Assembly (NCBI GenBank): GCA_027919835.1
Contig: JANVFP010000003.1
Coordinates: forward strand, 806,001 to 870,000
Direction of reading: 5' to 3'
Origin: Lentinula raphanica
Taxonomy: Eukaryota; Basidiomycota; Agaricomycetes; Agaricales; Omphalotaceae
DNA length: 64,000 nucleotides
In this document: one piece after another, positions 9,609-20,552 of the stretch
How positions within the stretch are numbered: position 1 is the first letter of the stretch
Layout: every line of letters begins with the position of its first letter
Program-made: the position numbers and the translations under genes
Notes under the pieces: model-generated
The model's input: only the letters and a program-made list of their open reading frames with translations
Told to the model about the DNA's origin: nothing
Database searches by the model: none

Positions 9609-11066
9609 TCATACCTCTCCCGGCGTCTTCGCCATCGCCACATACACCTCCCTCGGAACCGCGCCAACGGCCAACGCGCCCAACATCACCTCATACCCCA
9701 CACCAATCGCCCCCCAAAGCCCTTCATCCACCGCACCGAGCGCACACGCGTTCTGCCATACCCCATGTATCACCTTCGTGTGCTTCAGGATCACACCAGG
9801 GGTGAACGTCTGACCGATGTGTGTGGCGAGGGCGTGGATCTCCTTCTCAGACTCAGACTCAGACTCAGAAGAGGGAGAGGGAGAGGAGGAAGAAGAAGTA
9901 CAGTGTCGGACAAAGTCCGTGGAGAACTCGCACGGGAAGAAGGCGCGGAAGAGGACTTCGGGGCGGCGGAGGTAGAAGTAGTGCAGGAGGTGGGGGAACG
10001 TTGGTGGGCTGGGGAGACACAGCGGGCGGACGGGCACGGTCAGGGTCCGTGGTTCTTCCTCGGAGGCCGGAACAGCAAGTTCGGATTCAAACGCAGAAGG
10101 AGACGGAGAAAGAGAAGGAGACGGAGGGAACGGTCCGAGTTTACCACAGTGTGCGGCGAGGAAGAGCGCGTGGACGGGGTACATCTTCACGTCTGTTTTC
10201 GGAGGAACCCACGATGCTTGGGGGGAGGCGTTCGACGGTTTCTTCGGGACCGGAGCGTACACTGCTAGCATGTGTGTGGGGTAATCCACCGCGGTGCGGT
10301 CGGTGACGACGATAGGGAGTTCTTTGGGAAGCACGGAGGGGTTGATGACTTGGGTTTGGACGCTGCAGAGCGTTCGGAGGGATCTACATAGAAAGGAAGA
10401 AAGATAAGAGTATGAATATGAATATGACTTGGAGGAAGAAGAAGAAAAGCTTGTTTACCTAGGTCCAGAAGCCTGCAGCTCATCACGAACAAACGCAGCG
10501 GGTTGTCCACAATACGAAGGGCCAGTTGCTGCGGCGATAGCCTCATCGGAGGGCTCGCATACCGGAGGCTGGTTCAACGCGCGTGGGAGCATCACAGGGA
10601 CAATCGACGGTTGCTGTTGCCGTTGCTGCTGTGAGCAACTAGGACCAGCCACGTCCTGCATCTCCACATCGACATCCACATCGACGTTGTTCTCGCCCGA
10701 ACCATACAACACGACATTAAGACGAACAGACTGATTAGTCTGGGTAGTAGTCGTCGTCGTAGTAGTAGTAGTCGTCTTCTTCGCCTTCTTCGCCTTCTTC
10801 TTCGCCTGCTCAGCGTCGAATTCCGCCGCAGTCAGGTTTTTGTTGTGTTTCCGGGTTCGAACCCTGCGAACACGAGCACTTGCACTTTTTGGGCTTGGTT
10901 TGCCGGGCGGAGTGTTCTCTGTAGGTGAGAGTGAGAGTGTGGGACGTTTGGAGAAGTTGCGGGCACGAAGGGCGCGGATCATCGTGGATTTATGGATGAG
11001 AAAAAGGATAAGTTGTTGAGGAAGAACGAATTTGGGCGGGGAGGGGGGAGCTTGCTGATGGGACAT
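9609..11066 (-). CDS. Clp1 (clampless-1)-like protein
   Basis: Two exons, complement(9609..10383, 10459..11066), 460 residues; the intron 10384-10458 joins AG|A as Arg in frame. The N-terminal third is low-complexity: basic KKKAKKAKK, a Thr run, an Asp/Val run, Gln/Ser stretches. The C-terminal 240 residues carry the conserved part: DYPTHMLAVYAPVPK, VHALFLAAHC, LTVPVRPLCLPSPPTFPHLLHYFYLRRPEVLF and VWQNACALGAVDEGLWGAIGVGYEVMLGAL. These resemble the clampless-1 family of basidiomycetes, which in Ustilago and Coprinopsis acts downstream of mating-type genes in clamp-cell formation and dikaryotic growth; family assignment is from memory. A later ATG at 10982 is an equally good start, because the sequence before it translates as pyrimidine-rich leader. 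A degenerate copy lies at 39.8-40.2 kb. Confidence 0.7.
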
Positions 11067-11987
11067 TGGTTAACGCTCTGTCGCATTTATATCGAGTGGC
11101 TACAGAAGTGAGTTGTTCGCCAATCCGCAATCCTTCCAGGAACGAAATTACCTGATTGGGAATTAATCATTGGTATAATTACCTAAATAAGTAAAAGTAA
11201 GGCTTGTTTGCATGTGTGTACAGCCAGCCAATCGTATAGAATTTACCTAAATGGGAAAATTTTTGGGATAACCCATCGTTCTTGAATGGGAATTTTTGTA
11301 TTCAAAGGTGAAAGCTGCCGTTTAATACTGTTACGATTTCAAAATTCAAAGTAGGGCTGTTCTTGCAGACAGCAGATCCGTCATGGGGAGAGGAACGACC
11401 ATCAAGGAGGGCCCGGGTGTGCAGTGAGTCGCGACGGGCGTAGTATCCATGACCCAAGTTAGGAATCCGCCAGGGGGTGTTCCAATGTAGTCCAATGTTT
11501 CACTGTGAACGTTCATTAAGTAGTAAATGTCATTGTTCAAACTCACCGAGCTGAATCGTCGTCGAGCCTTCGGACGCGTAGAGACGGACGGACAGTAGTG
11601 ACTAGGCTTGGCTTTGTGAGTCCTGACTAGGATTGTCAATGAGACTCAGATAGCGGTACTATACCAATGCACTAGTAGCGGTAGCGGTAGCGGGACTCAA
11701 TGCACCTTGGATCGATCAGCTTGGACGCTTGGACGCTGAGGCTTGGGCAAGCTTGGATGGGCTTGGTTGAGTTATAGTAGGTTATAGTACTAGGTTGAAC
11801 TCGATTCTGCACGGAGTTTATGAGGTGTCTTGGAGACGACTAAGAAAGGTCCAAGGATTTATGAATTGCTTGTCCAAGTACAGCAATGACATTGACCTGT
11901 CTAGTTGGATAGCCAAGATATGTATGCTTGTTTGTTTGGAATTCGGCGTTAGAGTGGCGATGAATTTAGAGGGGTCAAATTTTCTTA
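11067..11987. other. Intergenic, no gene seen
   Basis: Upstream region of the Clp1-like gene. It contains a short GGTAGC-type repeat (about 11674-11692) and repeated GCTTGGA words (11720-11765) but no ORF or RNA gene that I can support. The last three bases, TTA, belong to the MITE target duplication. Confidence 0.5.
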
Positions 11988-12303
11988 GGGCCCGTTCGCG
12001 ACGCAGGAAAATGTTTTCCGACCCATTCAAAAATGTTCCCACGGGAAAAGGTCCGGAAAATGACGCAATTTGGAAATATCCACAGATTTTCGTAGTGTTC
12101 GTGAACGACACAATTTTCCAGGATTTTCCATCACGCCGTGACAGTAGCTCATAGTATTTGCCTATATAAAGCAAAAGTTACAGCTGACTAATGTGTGACA
12201 AGCAGTGAAAATCCTGGAAAACTCTTTGGCGCTGGATTCTGACGTCATCCAGAATTTTCCGGAAGGAATCCGCGAAAACTTTTCCCGCGTCGCGAACAGG
12301 GCC
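11988..12303. mobile_element. MITE with PIF/Harbinger-like ends
   Basis: 316-bp element whose ends are inverted repeats of about 25 bp: GGGCCCGTTCGCGACGCAGG on the left and, reverse-complemented, GGCCCTGTTCGCGACGCGGG on the right. It is flanked by TTA on both sides (11985-11987 and 12304-12306). TTA duplications with GGGCC-type termini are characteristic of PIF/Harbinger (Tourist-like) elements. No ORF, so non-autonomous. Confidence 0.85.
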
Positions 12304-12385
12304 TTAGCCGCTCAAATGCCGGATTCCGGTTTTATTAAAAAAAGCTGATTGGTCTCTTACCCTCATCCCACCCCATTCCTTCCTC

Positions 12386-13347
12386 ATGACAGACATAGAG
12401 AAACGAGGTTCGATGGACAGCACTGTTCTCTCCTCAACATCCAAAGCCCACACTCTCTGGACCTACCTCAACACCGAAGTCGATCCCAACCAATCCACCA
12501 TTCCTCTCGCCGCGTTCTGCTTCATGACCGGATTCATGTCAGTCTCTTCTTCTCCTACTAGAACTCACCCCAAAACTCACCCCTCCCCCTAGAGACTCCA
12601 TCTCCTTCTCCTCCGTCTTCGTCTGGTGCGGCTTCCAAACCGGGAACTTTGTCCAACTCTCCCTCGCCCTCGCCCGTCTCTTCAACACCAACACCTCCCC
12701 CGGCGGCCCCGTCGACCACACGTTCCACAAAGCAGACCAACAGGCACTCACGTCGCTCATCGCGTTCAACATCGGTGCCTTCCTCGGTCGGCTCGGGGAC
12801 AGGATTGGGCCCCATAGACGGATCTGGCTTGTCCTAGGTACTTTTCTACAGACGCTGTTCACCATGGCGGCCGCGGTGGCGATATGGAAGTCGGGTGAGG
12901 GGAGTGTGGCGGATGACCGGGGAGATCCGAGTTGGACGGATCTGTTGTCGTTTGTGTGTCTGGCGTTTATGAGTATGAGTCTGGGGACGCAGGGGATCAT
13001 TGGGAAGAGGTTGAATACCCAGTTTACGACGACTAGTGGGTTTTGCCTTTCTTTTTCACTAACACAAACTAACACACACTTCATCTCAACCACCAGTCGT
13101 CCTGACCACCGTCTGGGTCGAACTCATGGCCGATCCGAACCTGTTCAAACGGAAAAAGGTCATCAGCAGAGACCACAAGCTCATTGCTGCCAGCTGTCTC
13201 TTCCTCGGTGGCTTTGTCTCTCGTGCCATTCTGGATAGGGTCGGCTCGGCGGGGGCGCTTGGGGTGGGTACCGGGGTCAGGCTCCTCGTCACTGTGGGTT
13301 GGTTGTTCGTTCCGGGGAAGAAACCGGCTGTGGCTGGTAAGGCTTGA
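12386..13347 (+). CDS. DUF1275 (YoaK-type) integral membrane protein
   Basis: Three exons, join(12386..12537, 12593..13035, 13097..13347), 281 residues, with all splice phases consistent. A polytopic membrane protein of the DUF1275 family, for which I know no established biochemical role. Visible features: hydrophobic segments starting TIPLAAFCFMTGFIDSISF, then VFVWCGFQTGNFVQLSLAL, SLIAFNIGAFLGRLGDRIG, WLVLGTFLQTLFTMAAAV, LLSFVCLAFMSMSLGTQGIIGKRLNTQFTTT, IVLTTVWVELMADP, LIAASCLFLGGFVSRAIL and VRLLVTVGWLFV. The D-S-I-S-F and QTGN motifs after the first segment and the QFTTT-T motif are typical of the family. The start is the first ATG in frame, 80 bp after the MITE, whose insertion probably sits in or near the promoter. 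Confidence 0.88.
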
Positions 13348-14100
13348 TTGCCCCAAGTGACCTCAAGTCCTGGATGTAACCCGATAATATCCCTCTACGA
13401 CAGGATGTATCTAGGGAATGCGATACCAAATTTAGTAAAAGCCAAGGGACTCGGGCGTTGTGCTTGTGAGAGTGGACTCGGTTGGGATCGGAATGTTGAA
13501 CGTCTTACTTACTTGACAGTTTTCATAGATTTCATAGATTCTATATTTTACTCTACCCACTACGGTATCCAGTCGTGCGTCCGTGAAATCTTTCTCGCCG
13601 CACACCTCGAAATGTTATGTAAAACGTTAACACTGTGGTGTATACTAAAACTCGTCGGACCCTTTGCCCCCCCCCCCTCGTGAGTCCTTCTCCTTCCGCG
13701 TTTGGATTTGGAGCTGTTCCTCCTAAAGACAATGAGGAGGACGACGGCGAGCACAATACGCATAACACGCAGAACACGCATCCTGGGTCCCTGGACCCTC
13801 CCCTCCCCCCCTCCTGTGTCTGTCTCCCCAGCCCCCCAAAAGTTCCATACCTTCCTCTAGTAGATCTACCTTTCGAACGAAATATTAATTAATTCGCAAC
13901 ACTCACCTGCTTCAAGCTTACCAACTCGCAAAGCTTAAAGCTTAAAGTTCCAATTCTTCATTATATATAATGTAGTAGTACACTAGCCGTATCAGTACGA
14001 CTATGTAGGTCGCGCAGAACCCGCCGCCGGAAGGAGGCCGATCGTTGTTCTTTTTCCTGACGGAAACGGTAAACCGCGCATGGTCCATGGACGGGTGTTG

Positions 14101-14132
14101 AGAGATTGAGAGATTGAGAGATTGAGAGATTG
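14101..14132. repeat. 8-bp tandem repeat (AGAGATTG)4
   Basis: Four perfect copies of AGAGATTG in the gene-poor region. Confidence 0.95.
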
Positions 14133-15354
14133 ATTGGAGATAGGTCGCGTCCAGGTGGCCTTTGTAGGCTGTAGCTGTTGGAGACTTCTGGGGAAGGGAG
14201 AGTCGCGTTTGGTCGCTGTCGCGGTGCCCTACTTAGATCAAACATATGGGATCCAACGAGGAGAACGTGTGTGGCGTCTGTGATTCTGAATTTCCCGTGC
14301 GAGAAAGGTTTTCTTGAGCCAAGCAGTGGCACTATCGGGTGTTACACACTGACAGGCTAGGCTCAGGACTCACTCGTGGAATGGGCCGTTGTGTACTGAA
14401 GCTGGAGATACATACATACTTCAAGAAACTAACTCTGAGTGAACCAGTGGACACTGGAAGACAGTCACACTCGCCCTTTTTTAAAAAAAATCCTTATACT
14501 CTCCTCTCAACATCCGATTCCCCTCACTGGCCTGAGGAACCTTAGTTATCATACCAAACAGCCTGACAGTGACACCATGATAAACCTCGTCACGTAATCC
14601 AACGCGCAATCGATGAACTCGAAAAATCAGTACTCAGTCTCGAACGGGTTACGGATTCGTCGGGCAGGTATGTTTGTTTGAGTTTGTTGAGAGAGGTCTC
14701 TCTCAGGAAAAAGTGAAATAGTGAAACGCAGAGTCTCGGACCTCGGTTGGCTGGTGGGGTACTAAAGCTCGCGGTGAACCGTGCGCGTGAACCCTAGGGA
14801 TTCGAATTTCGAAATAGACCTGAGAAGAGTCATCGCTGGGATGGTCTGGGACGAGGACTCAGGAGCCGTGGTGGTTAGGGATGGGGTTTTGGAGATCCTA
14901 CTATGTACTAGCGATGAGAGACCAAAGTATTCGTCTCGACTCTCCGAAGAGAAGAGAAGGACGGTTTTGTCGGCAGTTGTACCAGGTTGCGTTCGGAGAA
15001 CCCAAGAGAACCCATTGACGATCTAAACTGATGCGACTGATCATCAAGGTCGCATCGTCCAAGGCTGTATGTCACAACGACGAAAGACGATTCGAATGAG
15101 TTCGAACGAGCGACCAAAGACTCTGTCACTGTGCGTGAGGTGCAACCGATACTAGTACTCACCTTTAACCGGTAGAGAGTCCCTATATCCCGTTCAGCTC
15201 TATAACCATCCCGATTCCCAACTTCCAAGCTTGATCAAACTTCTCAAGGTCAACAGAAGAGACAATGACATACTAGTGCTTCCTGATCATGATATACTTA
15301 TCCCAGCGCACAATCAACATAGTCGAATAGTCGAAACTATCCCGGATCCGCGAA

Positions 15355-15381
15355 CCCCCCCCCACCCCCCCCCCCCCCCCC
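15355..15381. repeat. Poly-C tract
   Basis: 26 C in 27 bases with one A at 15364. Length in the assembly is likely uncertain. Confidence 0.95.
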
Positions 15382-16437
15382 TCATGATCAGCAGCGGCGG
15401 GAGTCCGCTTGCATTCCTCAGTCCTGTCTGAGCGTGTGGAGATCTCCCAGCGTCGCAAACGCAGCACGCTGAGGTTTTTTGTTTCCAACTTGGTGAGTAC
15501 CTGAGTACCTGAGTAGTTGGGCACGCACACACGCCGTTCAGGTGTTGAACATAGGCTTAGCCTGGATCAAGCACTGCTCGAGCCTCGCGGGATCTCGTGG
15601 AACGGGTTTTCTAGTCAGTCTGGTTCAAGACCGTTGTCGTACCGGCCGGTTGAAATATCCGAGTCGTCTCGACTCTTGAGATCGAAACTGTCCAAGGGTC
15701 TCTGATGAAGAGGACATAAGTATGTGAAACTGGTAATAGTATCAATGAGGACTCGTGGACATTGGGATCCAACCAATGACCCGTCCACGGTCCAATGCTC
15801 CCCGGGCGGCCCACACTCAAGAAAAACTTGTCATCCCAGGACGTTCCTTGGACCTTCGCGTTGCGAAAGCTGATCATGAGGCTGAGAGTCTGGGACTCAA
15901 AGAGTCGATAATTAGCCTTCATTGAAGAAATATGAAAAAAAAAGTTCAAGTTGGTCAACTTACCTTACGAGTCGTCTCTGCCCCCAGGGGCGCACGCCGC
16001 ATTAACTGACTGGTACTAGTACTAGGAGGAAGAGGTGCCGGAACTTGAGATGATATATCATATGGATGCAGGCTGAGATATCGTTGAAAGGGCGGGAAGA
16101 GGACGAGGACGAGCGGTGATGATGGATCAAGTGAGACTCAGTGCGGTAGCTAGAAGGCTTAGGTAGGAAGGAAGGAAGGAAATTACACGGCTCCATCAGC
16201 TGATGGGGTCCCACAGGGGAACAGCCGGGCCCAACTGTCAACACTGCAGCGAATGCTCATCCCGCAAGGAGACGGTAGACTGCAGAGTGAGCAGAGGGTG
16301 ACAGGAACAGCTACCGAAGTACAAGTAGTCTAAATGTAGTATGCGAGACTATAGATGATGTAGTGTACGAGACTATAAATGTGATCATAGTAATATATAG
16401 GTGAAAAGGTAGCTAACCTGCCGCGCGAGAGCAATTG

Positions 16438-19022
16438 TTATAGGCTCTCTTCATCGGAGCTATCGTCCGAGGTAGCAGAGTGAAGTATTAGGTCAGGCGA
16501 GGGACCAAGGATAATGAAATCCCTCCAGTACAAGCTGGATCTGTATATGAATTGTGCGGTGATAGGAACCAAGGACCAGTCGAAGACCAGTCTTTTGAGG
16601 TAAAATAGAGCATCGTCGTCCGAGAAAGTGAAGGACATCGGAAGAGCAATAGGGACAGACATGAGGAAGTCTGAGCGGAGCAGACATAGAGGAGGCAAGG
16701 TTTGGCATTGGAGGAAAACATGTTGTGGAGTTTCCACTGCAGCATGACATGCACGACACAAGCGAGAGTTGGTTTCAGTCGGTGACAGGGTACGTAGAGT
16801 GGAAGGAGATGCGCGGAAAAGGACGGGGACGAGATCACCGCAGAGGAGTCTGGTGAGCTGGCGACGATGGGAATGATTACGGACCTGTGTAAGGTAGTGA
16901 CGGAGGTATAGCGCCTTGTTCGTTGGGTGACCTTCTTCTCTTGGTTCAAGGCGCTCGCGAAGAAGGGACAGTCTGGACCACGTATTGAGGCTAGACACGA
17001 GGTCATTCTTGATAGAGGATGATAAGGACTTGATAAGTGAGTCAATGTGGGATCCATCGAGATCCGAGGGCGATGGTAAGAGGAGATCTGGAGCGAGAAG
17101 GGTGAGTGCCGTTTGGAGGTCTGTTAACCAACAGGCCGACTGAGATTGAAACAAAGTGATATTTTCCGCTAATGCTATTGCAGCAAAGTGATTAGGAGGA
17201 AGTGAGATGAGGTATTTGAGGTAGCGGAGGGCTAGTATCAAACGTCGTGTTCGGATGGGGAGGATACCGGTTTCAGTGAACAAGGGGGCTATGATGGAGT
17301 TTGAGGACAAGCCGAGCATACGACGGAGAAACTGGGTCTGGACTCCTTCAAGGATGGAAACAAGTTTTGGGTCACGATCAATGACAATCTCGCAGCCATT
17401 TGTGAGGTGGCAATCCACTAGGGCCGTGTATAGCTGTTTGCAGATATCGACGGGCATTCGGTGGTTACCAACAAGGAGGTCGGAGCTTGTTATAACACGA
17501 GCAGCAGCAACGGCAACGTTCCGTTTTAAATGGTAGTGGGAGGCAAAAAGGTTGGTGCGCGGCTCCGACTGGAAAAAGATACCCACATATCGACTGGTCT
17601 TGTGGAAAGGTAGTGGTTCATTGCAGAGGGTGATGGGTGGTAGATACGAGGGCAAGCGACCGAATCCCATTAGCCATGATTTGCCGGCGCTGACAGTTAA
17701 GGCATTAGAGAGGCACCAGTGTTCGAAAGATCGAAGATGCCGCTGAAGGCCGAGTGGCGAGCGAGAGATGATAACCATATCGTCAGCGTGTTCGAGGTGT
17801 GACATGAGCGTGGTAGCTAGTGCGATATCATCGGGATCAGTCTCCAGGGAGAAAGCGGAGAGGAAGATGTTCCACAAGGTGGGCGATGAAGGGTCACCCA
17901 TGAGAACCCCTGATAGGGCCTGGAAGTGATTGGAGAGCTCACCATTGTGAGCAATGACATAGGTCATGTTAGAGTATAGGTGGCGGAGCCAGTCGAAGTA
18001 TTTGCCGGTGAGACCCGCCTCGGCGAGACGATTCCATAGGCCATTCTGATTTGTAGAGGGGAATGCATTGGAGATGTCCACAAATGCCACAAAAGTGGGG
18101 TGGTCAGCTGCCTGAGACTTTTCAATAATTGTCCGCAGAATAAATGTGTTGTTGTTCGTGCGGTAACCTTCACGGAAACCGTTCTGCGATGGAGGGATTG
18201 TTTGAGATTGTTCCAGAGCCAGGCAGAGTTTGTAGTGTACGAGGAGGGAAGCGAACTTGAGGACGCAGCTTTCCAAGGCAATCGCGCAATAATTGGACGG
18301 GTTAGTGTTGTCTTTCCCAGGCTTAGGTAAACCTATGATGATAGATGTGAGCCACGAGGTTGGTATTTCACAGTCCTCGATAGCTCTGGTGAAAAGTGGG
18401 AGGAGGATGTCATTGTCATGATGGCTGAGATGCAGTCATACGTAGCGAGATCAGTACCAACAGCGTTGGAGTGAGAGATACGTTTAAGATAAGCTTTGAT
18501 GGCTGCGATGTCTTTGACATGGATGGGCTCGTTGAAAGCAGGGTGGATGGATGGAGGAGACGGCCAAGGGATGTTTTGGGCCAGGATATCGTTGGCGGTG
18601 AGTAGGCGTGGGTCAAAAGAGGAGGAAGATGGATCAGGGGGGTTCATTCGAGGGATGAACGTTGATGTAAGTTGTGTCAAAGAAACTTTTGGGGTTGCAG
18701 GGGTGCCTGAGTGCAAGGTGTTGTAGTAACGCCAGAAAGAGCCACTACCCTCCTCAGCGGCATTCTGCAATCGAGTCCGGATGATTGTTTGTTGGAGACG
18801 TTGATGTGAATGACCACGGTGGGAGGAAGGTTGGGACGGTGGGGCAGTTTTAAGAGGCGGGGCGGGCACGTCCTCTGGTAGCGAAGAGGAGACCTTGCTA
18901 ATGTTAGAGGGGGGATAACATGAGTAACGAGGAGGAGGGGGGATAACATGAGTAACGAGGAGGAGGAGGGACAGATAAGAAATCCTCGGGGGAGTCGGCC
19001 AGAGGAATAGGCAGTGATGCAC
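16438..19022 (-). pseudogene. LINE reverse transcriptase region, frameshifted
   Basis: Two overlapping frames that should be one: 19022-18333 and 18276-16438. RT landmarks: AFVDISNAFPS (box A), GVLMGDPSSPTLWNIFLSAF, and HLEHADDMVIIS, where HADD replaces the usual YADD. The thumb region is followed by a CCHC motif, CRACHAAVETPQHVFLQC, near the C-terminus. The frames join around 18.41 kb, where TYDCISAIM must shift to reach NDILLPLFTRAIEDCEIPTSWL, a conserved pre-RT segment. The 28-bp tandem duplication at 18911-18966 also disrupts the linker to RNase H. Not functional as it stands. Confidence 0.85.
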
Positions 19023-19029
19023 CTTTTTT

Positions 19030-19496
19030 AGCTAGCGAGTCCGCTGAATCGTTATGTTGATTGTTTGTGTGAGCTCTCACATGGTGCAGAATTAAGGGAG
19101 CCTGTTGTGCGGAAATCCAGGAAGTAATGCAGTCGAGGAAGTAATGCGGTCGAGGATGTCACTGTTCGAGCAAGTCCAGTTGGCCTGTGACTCGGTCGGG
19201 GCACGATAGACTATAGACCGGATGGCATATTCGGAGTCGGAGTAGATTTCCAGTGAACGCATCAAAGGAACTTTCTGCAGAAGCACAAGAATAGCATATA
19301 ATTCGCCGCGGTTATTGGTCTGAGAACCAGTGACGCGAGCCGCTATGTTAGATGGGTGCCTTGGGTTGCCAAAGTAGACACCGGCACCGGCACGAGCATT
19401 TGGCTGGGAGTTGTTGAAGCAGGAACCATCGGTGTAAGTTTTCAGGGGGGCGCGTATAATGTGTTCCGATGTAGCATGACCGAACAGTTTGAGCTG
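19030..19496 (-). pseudogene. LINE RNase H domain, frameshifted
   Basis: RNase HI-type domain located between the endonuclease and the RT. Catalytic carboxylates are visible as LKTYTDGSC, NNRGELYAIL and IYSDSEYAIRS; the late motif HVRAHTNNQHNDSADSLAKKG continues in another frame because of a 17-bp tandem duplication (19120-19136 repeated at 19137-19153). Upstream it is in the same frame as the endonuclease, separated only by a TGA, so the two were probably a single ORF2. Confidence 0.8.
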
Positions 19497-20393
19497 TCAA
19501 GAAGCCAGTGTCGGGGCACCGGCATGAAGGATGTCATGTTGGAGTTGGTCTATGCGTGATTCAATTGCAATGTTGACGTGGGGTCGTTTGGGGTGCTTGT
19601 AGGATGTGGGCAGAGAGCAGGGAGAGGGAGAGATGATGTTGAGAATCACGGGGGCATGATCAGACCATTTTGTTAGAGGGTGGACTGAAAAGGAAGTACA
19701 GAAGGGAAGTAGAAGGGGTGGGAGGAGGAAGTAGTCAATAACGGTCTTGGACAAGAAGCGGGCACCGTTAGCGTCTTTTCGTCTCTGAAACGAAGTGGGC
19801 AAGGAGTGAGAACCGGGGAGGGAGGTGTAGCCATTAAGGATGAGGAGATCCCGCTCATTGCACAGGTTGATTAAAGCGCGACCACGAGGGGAGACAGTTT
19901 TATCGGATGAGTTGCGCGGAAGTCTGCCGGGTGCCATATCACCAGTGCGGGCATTGAGATCGCCGGCAGAGACAACGGGGAGGTCCAGTTGAGAGCAGGC
20001 AAGTGTGTTATCCAAAAAGGAGTCCCAGGGATTTTTATCAGACCAGGTTGTCCAGTCCGAGCGAGAAGACTCAGGTAGTATGTAGCAGTTCCGGAACAGG
20101 ATCCCATTGACTTCTACGACAAGAATATCTGGCTCACACAGGTCTGTACAGAGACGGCTGTGCAAGGAGTCCCAGACCAAGGTTGCGACACCGCCCCATG
20201 GATTCTCGAGATCAAGATCGAGTTGACGTCGGTTGCGAACATAGCAGGAGAAGCCAGGTAGAGTTTTCATCAGAGATTCACTTTGAAGTCTAGTCTCTTG
20301 AAGCATGACAATATCTGCAGAGTCAAGGAAGGAGAGAAAGTCAGAAGAGAGAAAGTTCAGCAAATACCGTCCATTGATGTTCCAAGACATCAC
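19497..20393 (-). pseudogene. LINE AP-type endonuclease domain
   Basis: Exonuclease-endonuclease-phosphatase domain of the LINE ORF2. Motifs in order: VMSWNINGR, DIVMLQETRL (catalytic Glu), NPWGGVATLVW, VVSAGDLNARTG (Asp/Asn), TVIDYFLL and KWSDHAPVIL (SDH catalytic triad). All active-site residues are kept. The frame extends upstream of the first ATG towards 20555, so ORF2 may start at or overlap the end of ORF1. It terminates at a TGA just before RNase H. Confidence 0.85.
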
Positions 20394-20552
20394 TCTCAGA
20401 GGGGAGAAGGGGGAGGTAGGAGGAGAAAGAGGAGTACAATTAGAGGTAGAAGGAATACAGGAAGAGTGATGTACATCAGAATGTAAAGATACATTCGTAG
20501 AGGAAGATAAATGTCTAAGGGATGGAACTCGAGCTCTCTTCTGACCTAACCG

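Larger units (their letters stand above)
13348..16200. other. Long gene-poor stretch
   Basis: I find no convincing gene. Short reading frames here lack conserved motifs and consistent splice sites. Simple-sequence features inside are listed separately (an 8-bp tandem repeat at 14101 and a poly-C tract at 15355). It may be decayed transposon DNA between the DUF1275 gene and the 3' end of the LINE. Confidence 0.5.

Noticed and set aside
9765..10734. Long plus-strand frames over the Clp1-like gene.
   Set aside because: Arg/Glu-rich translations of low-complexity sequence; the minus strand has conserved blocks and a consistent intron.
10846..10870. GGGTTCGAACCCT resembles a tRNA B-box.
   Set aside because: It lies inside the coding frame of the Clp1-like gene, and there is no A-box or cloverleaf at the right distance.
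12539..13377. Minus-strand frames over the DUF1275 gene.
   Set aside because: Antisense shadows; the plus strand gives a continuous family-like protein with matching splice phases.
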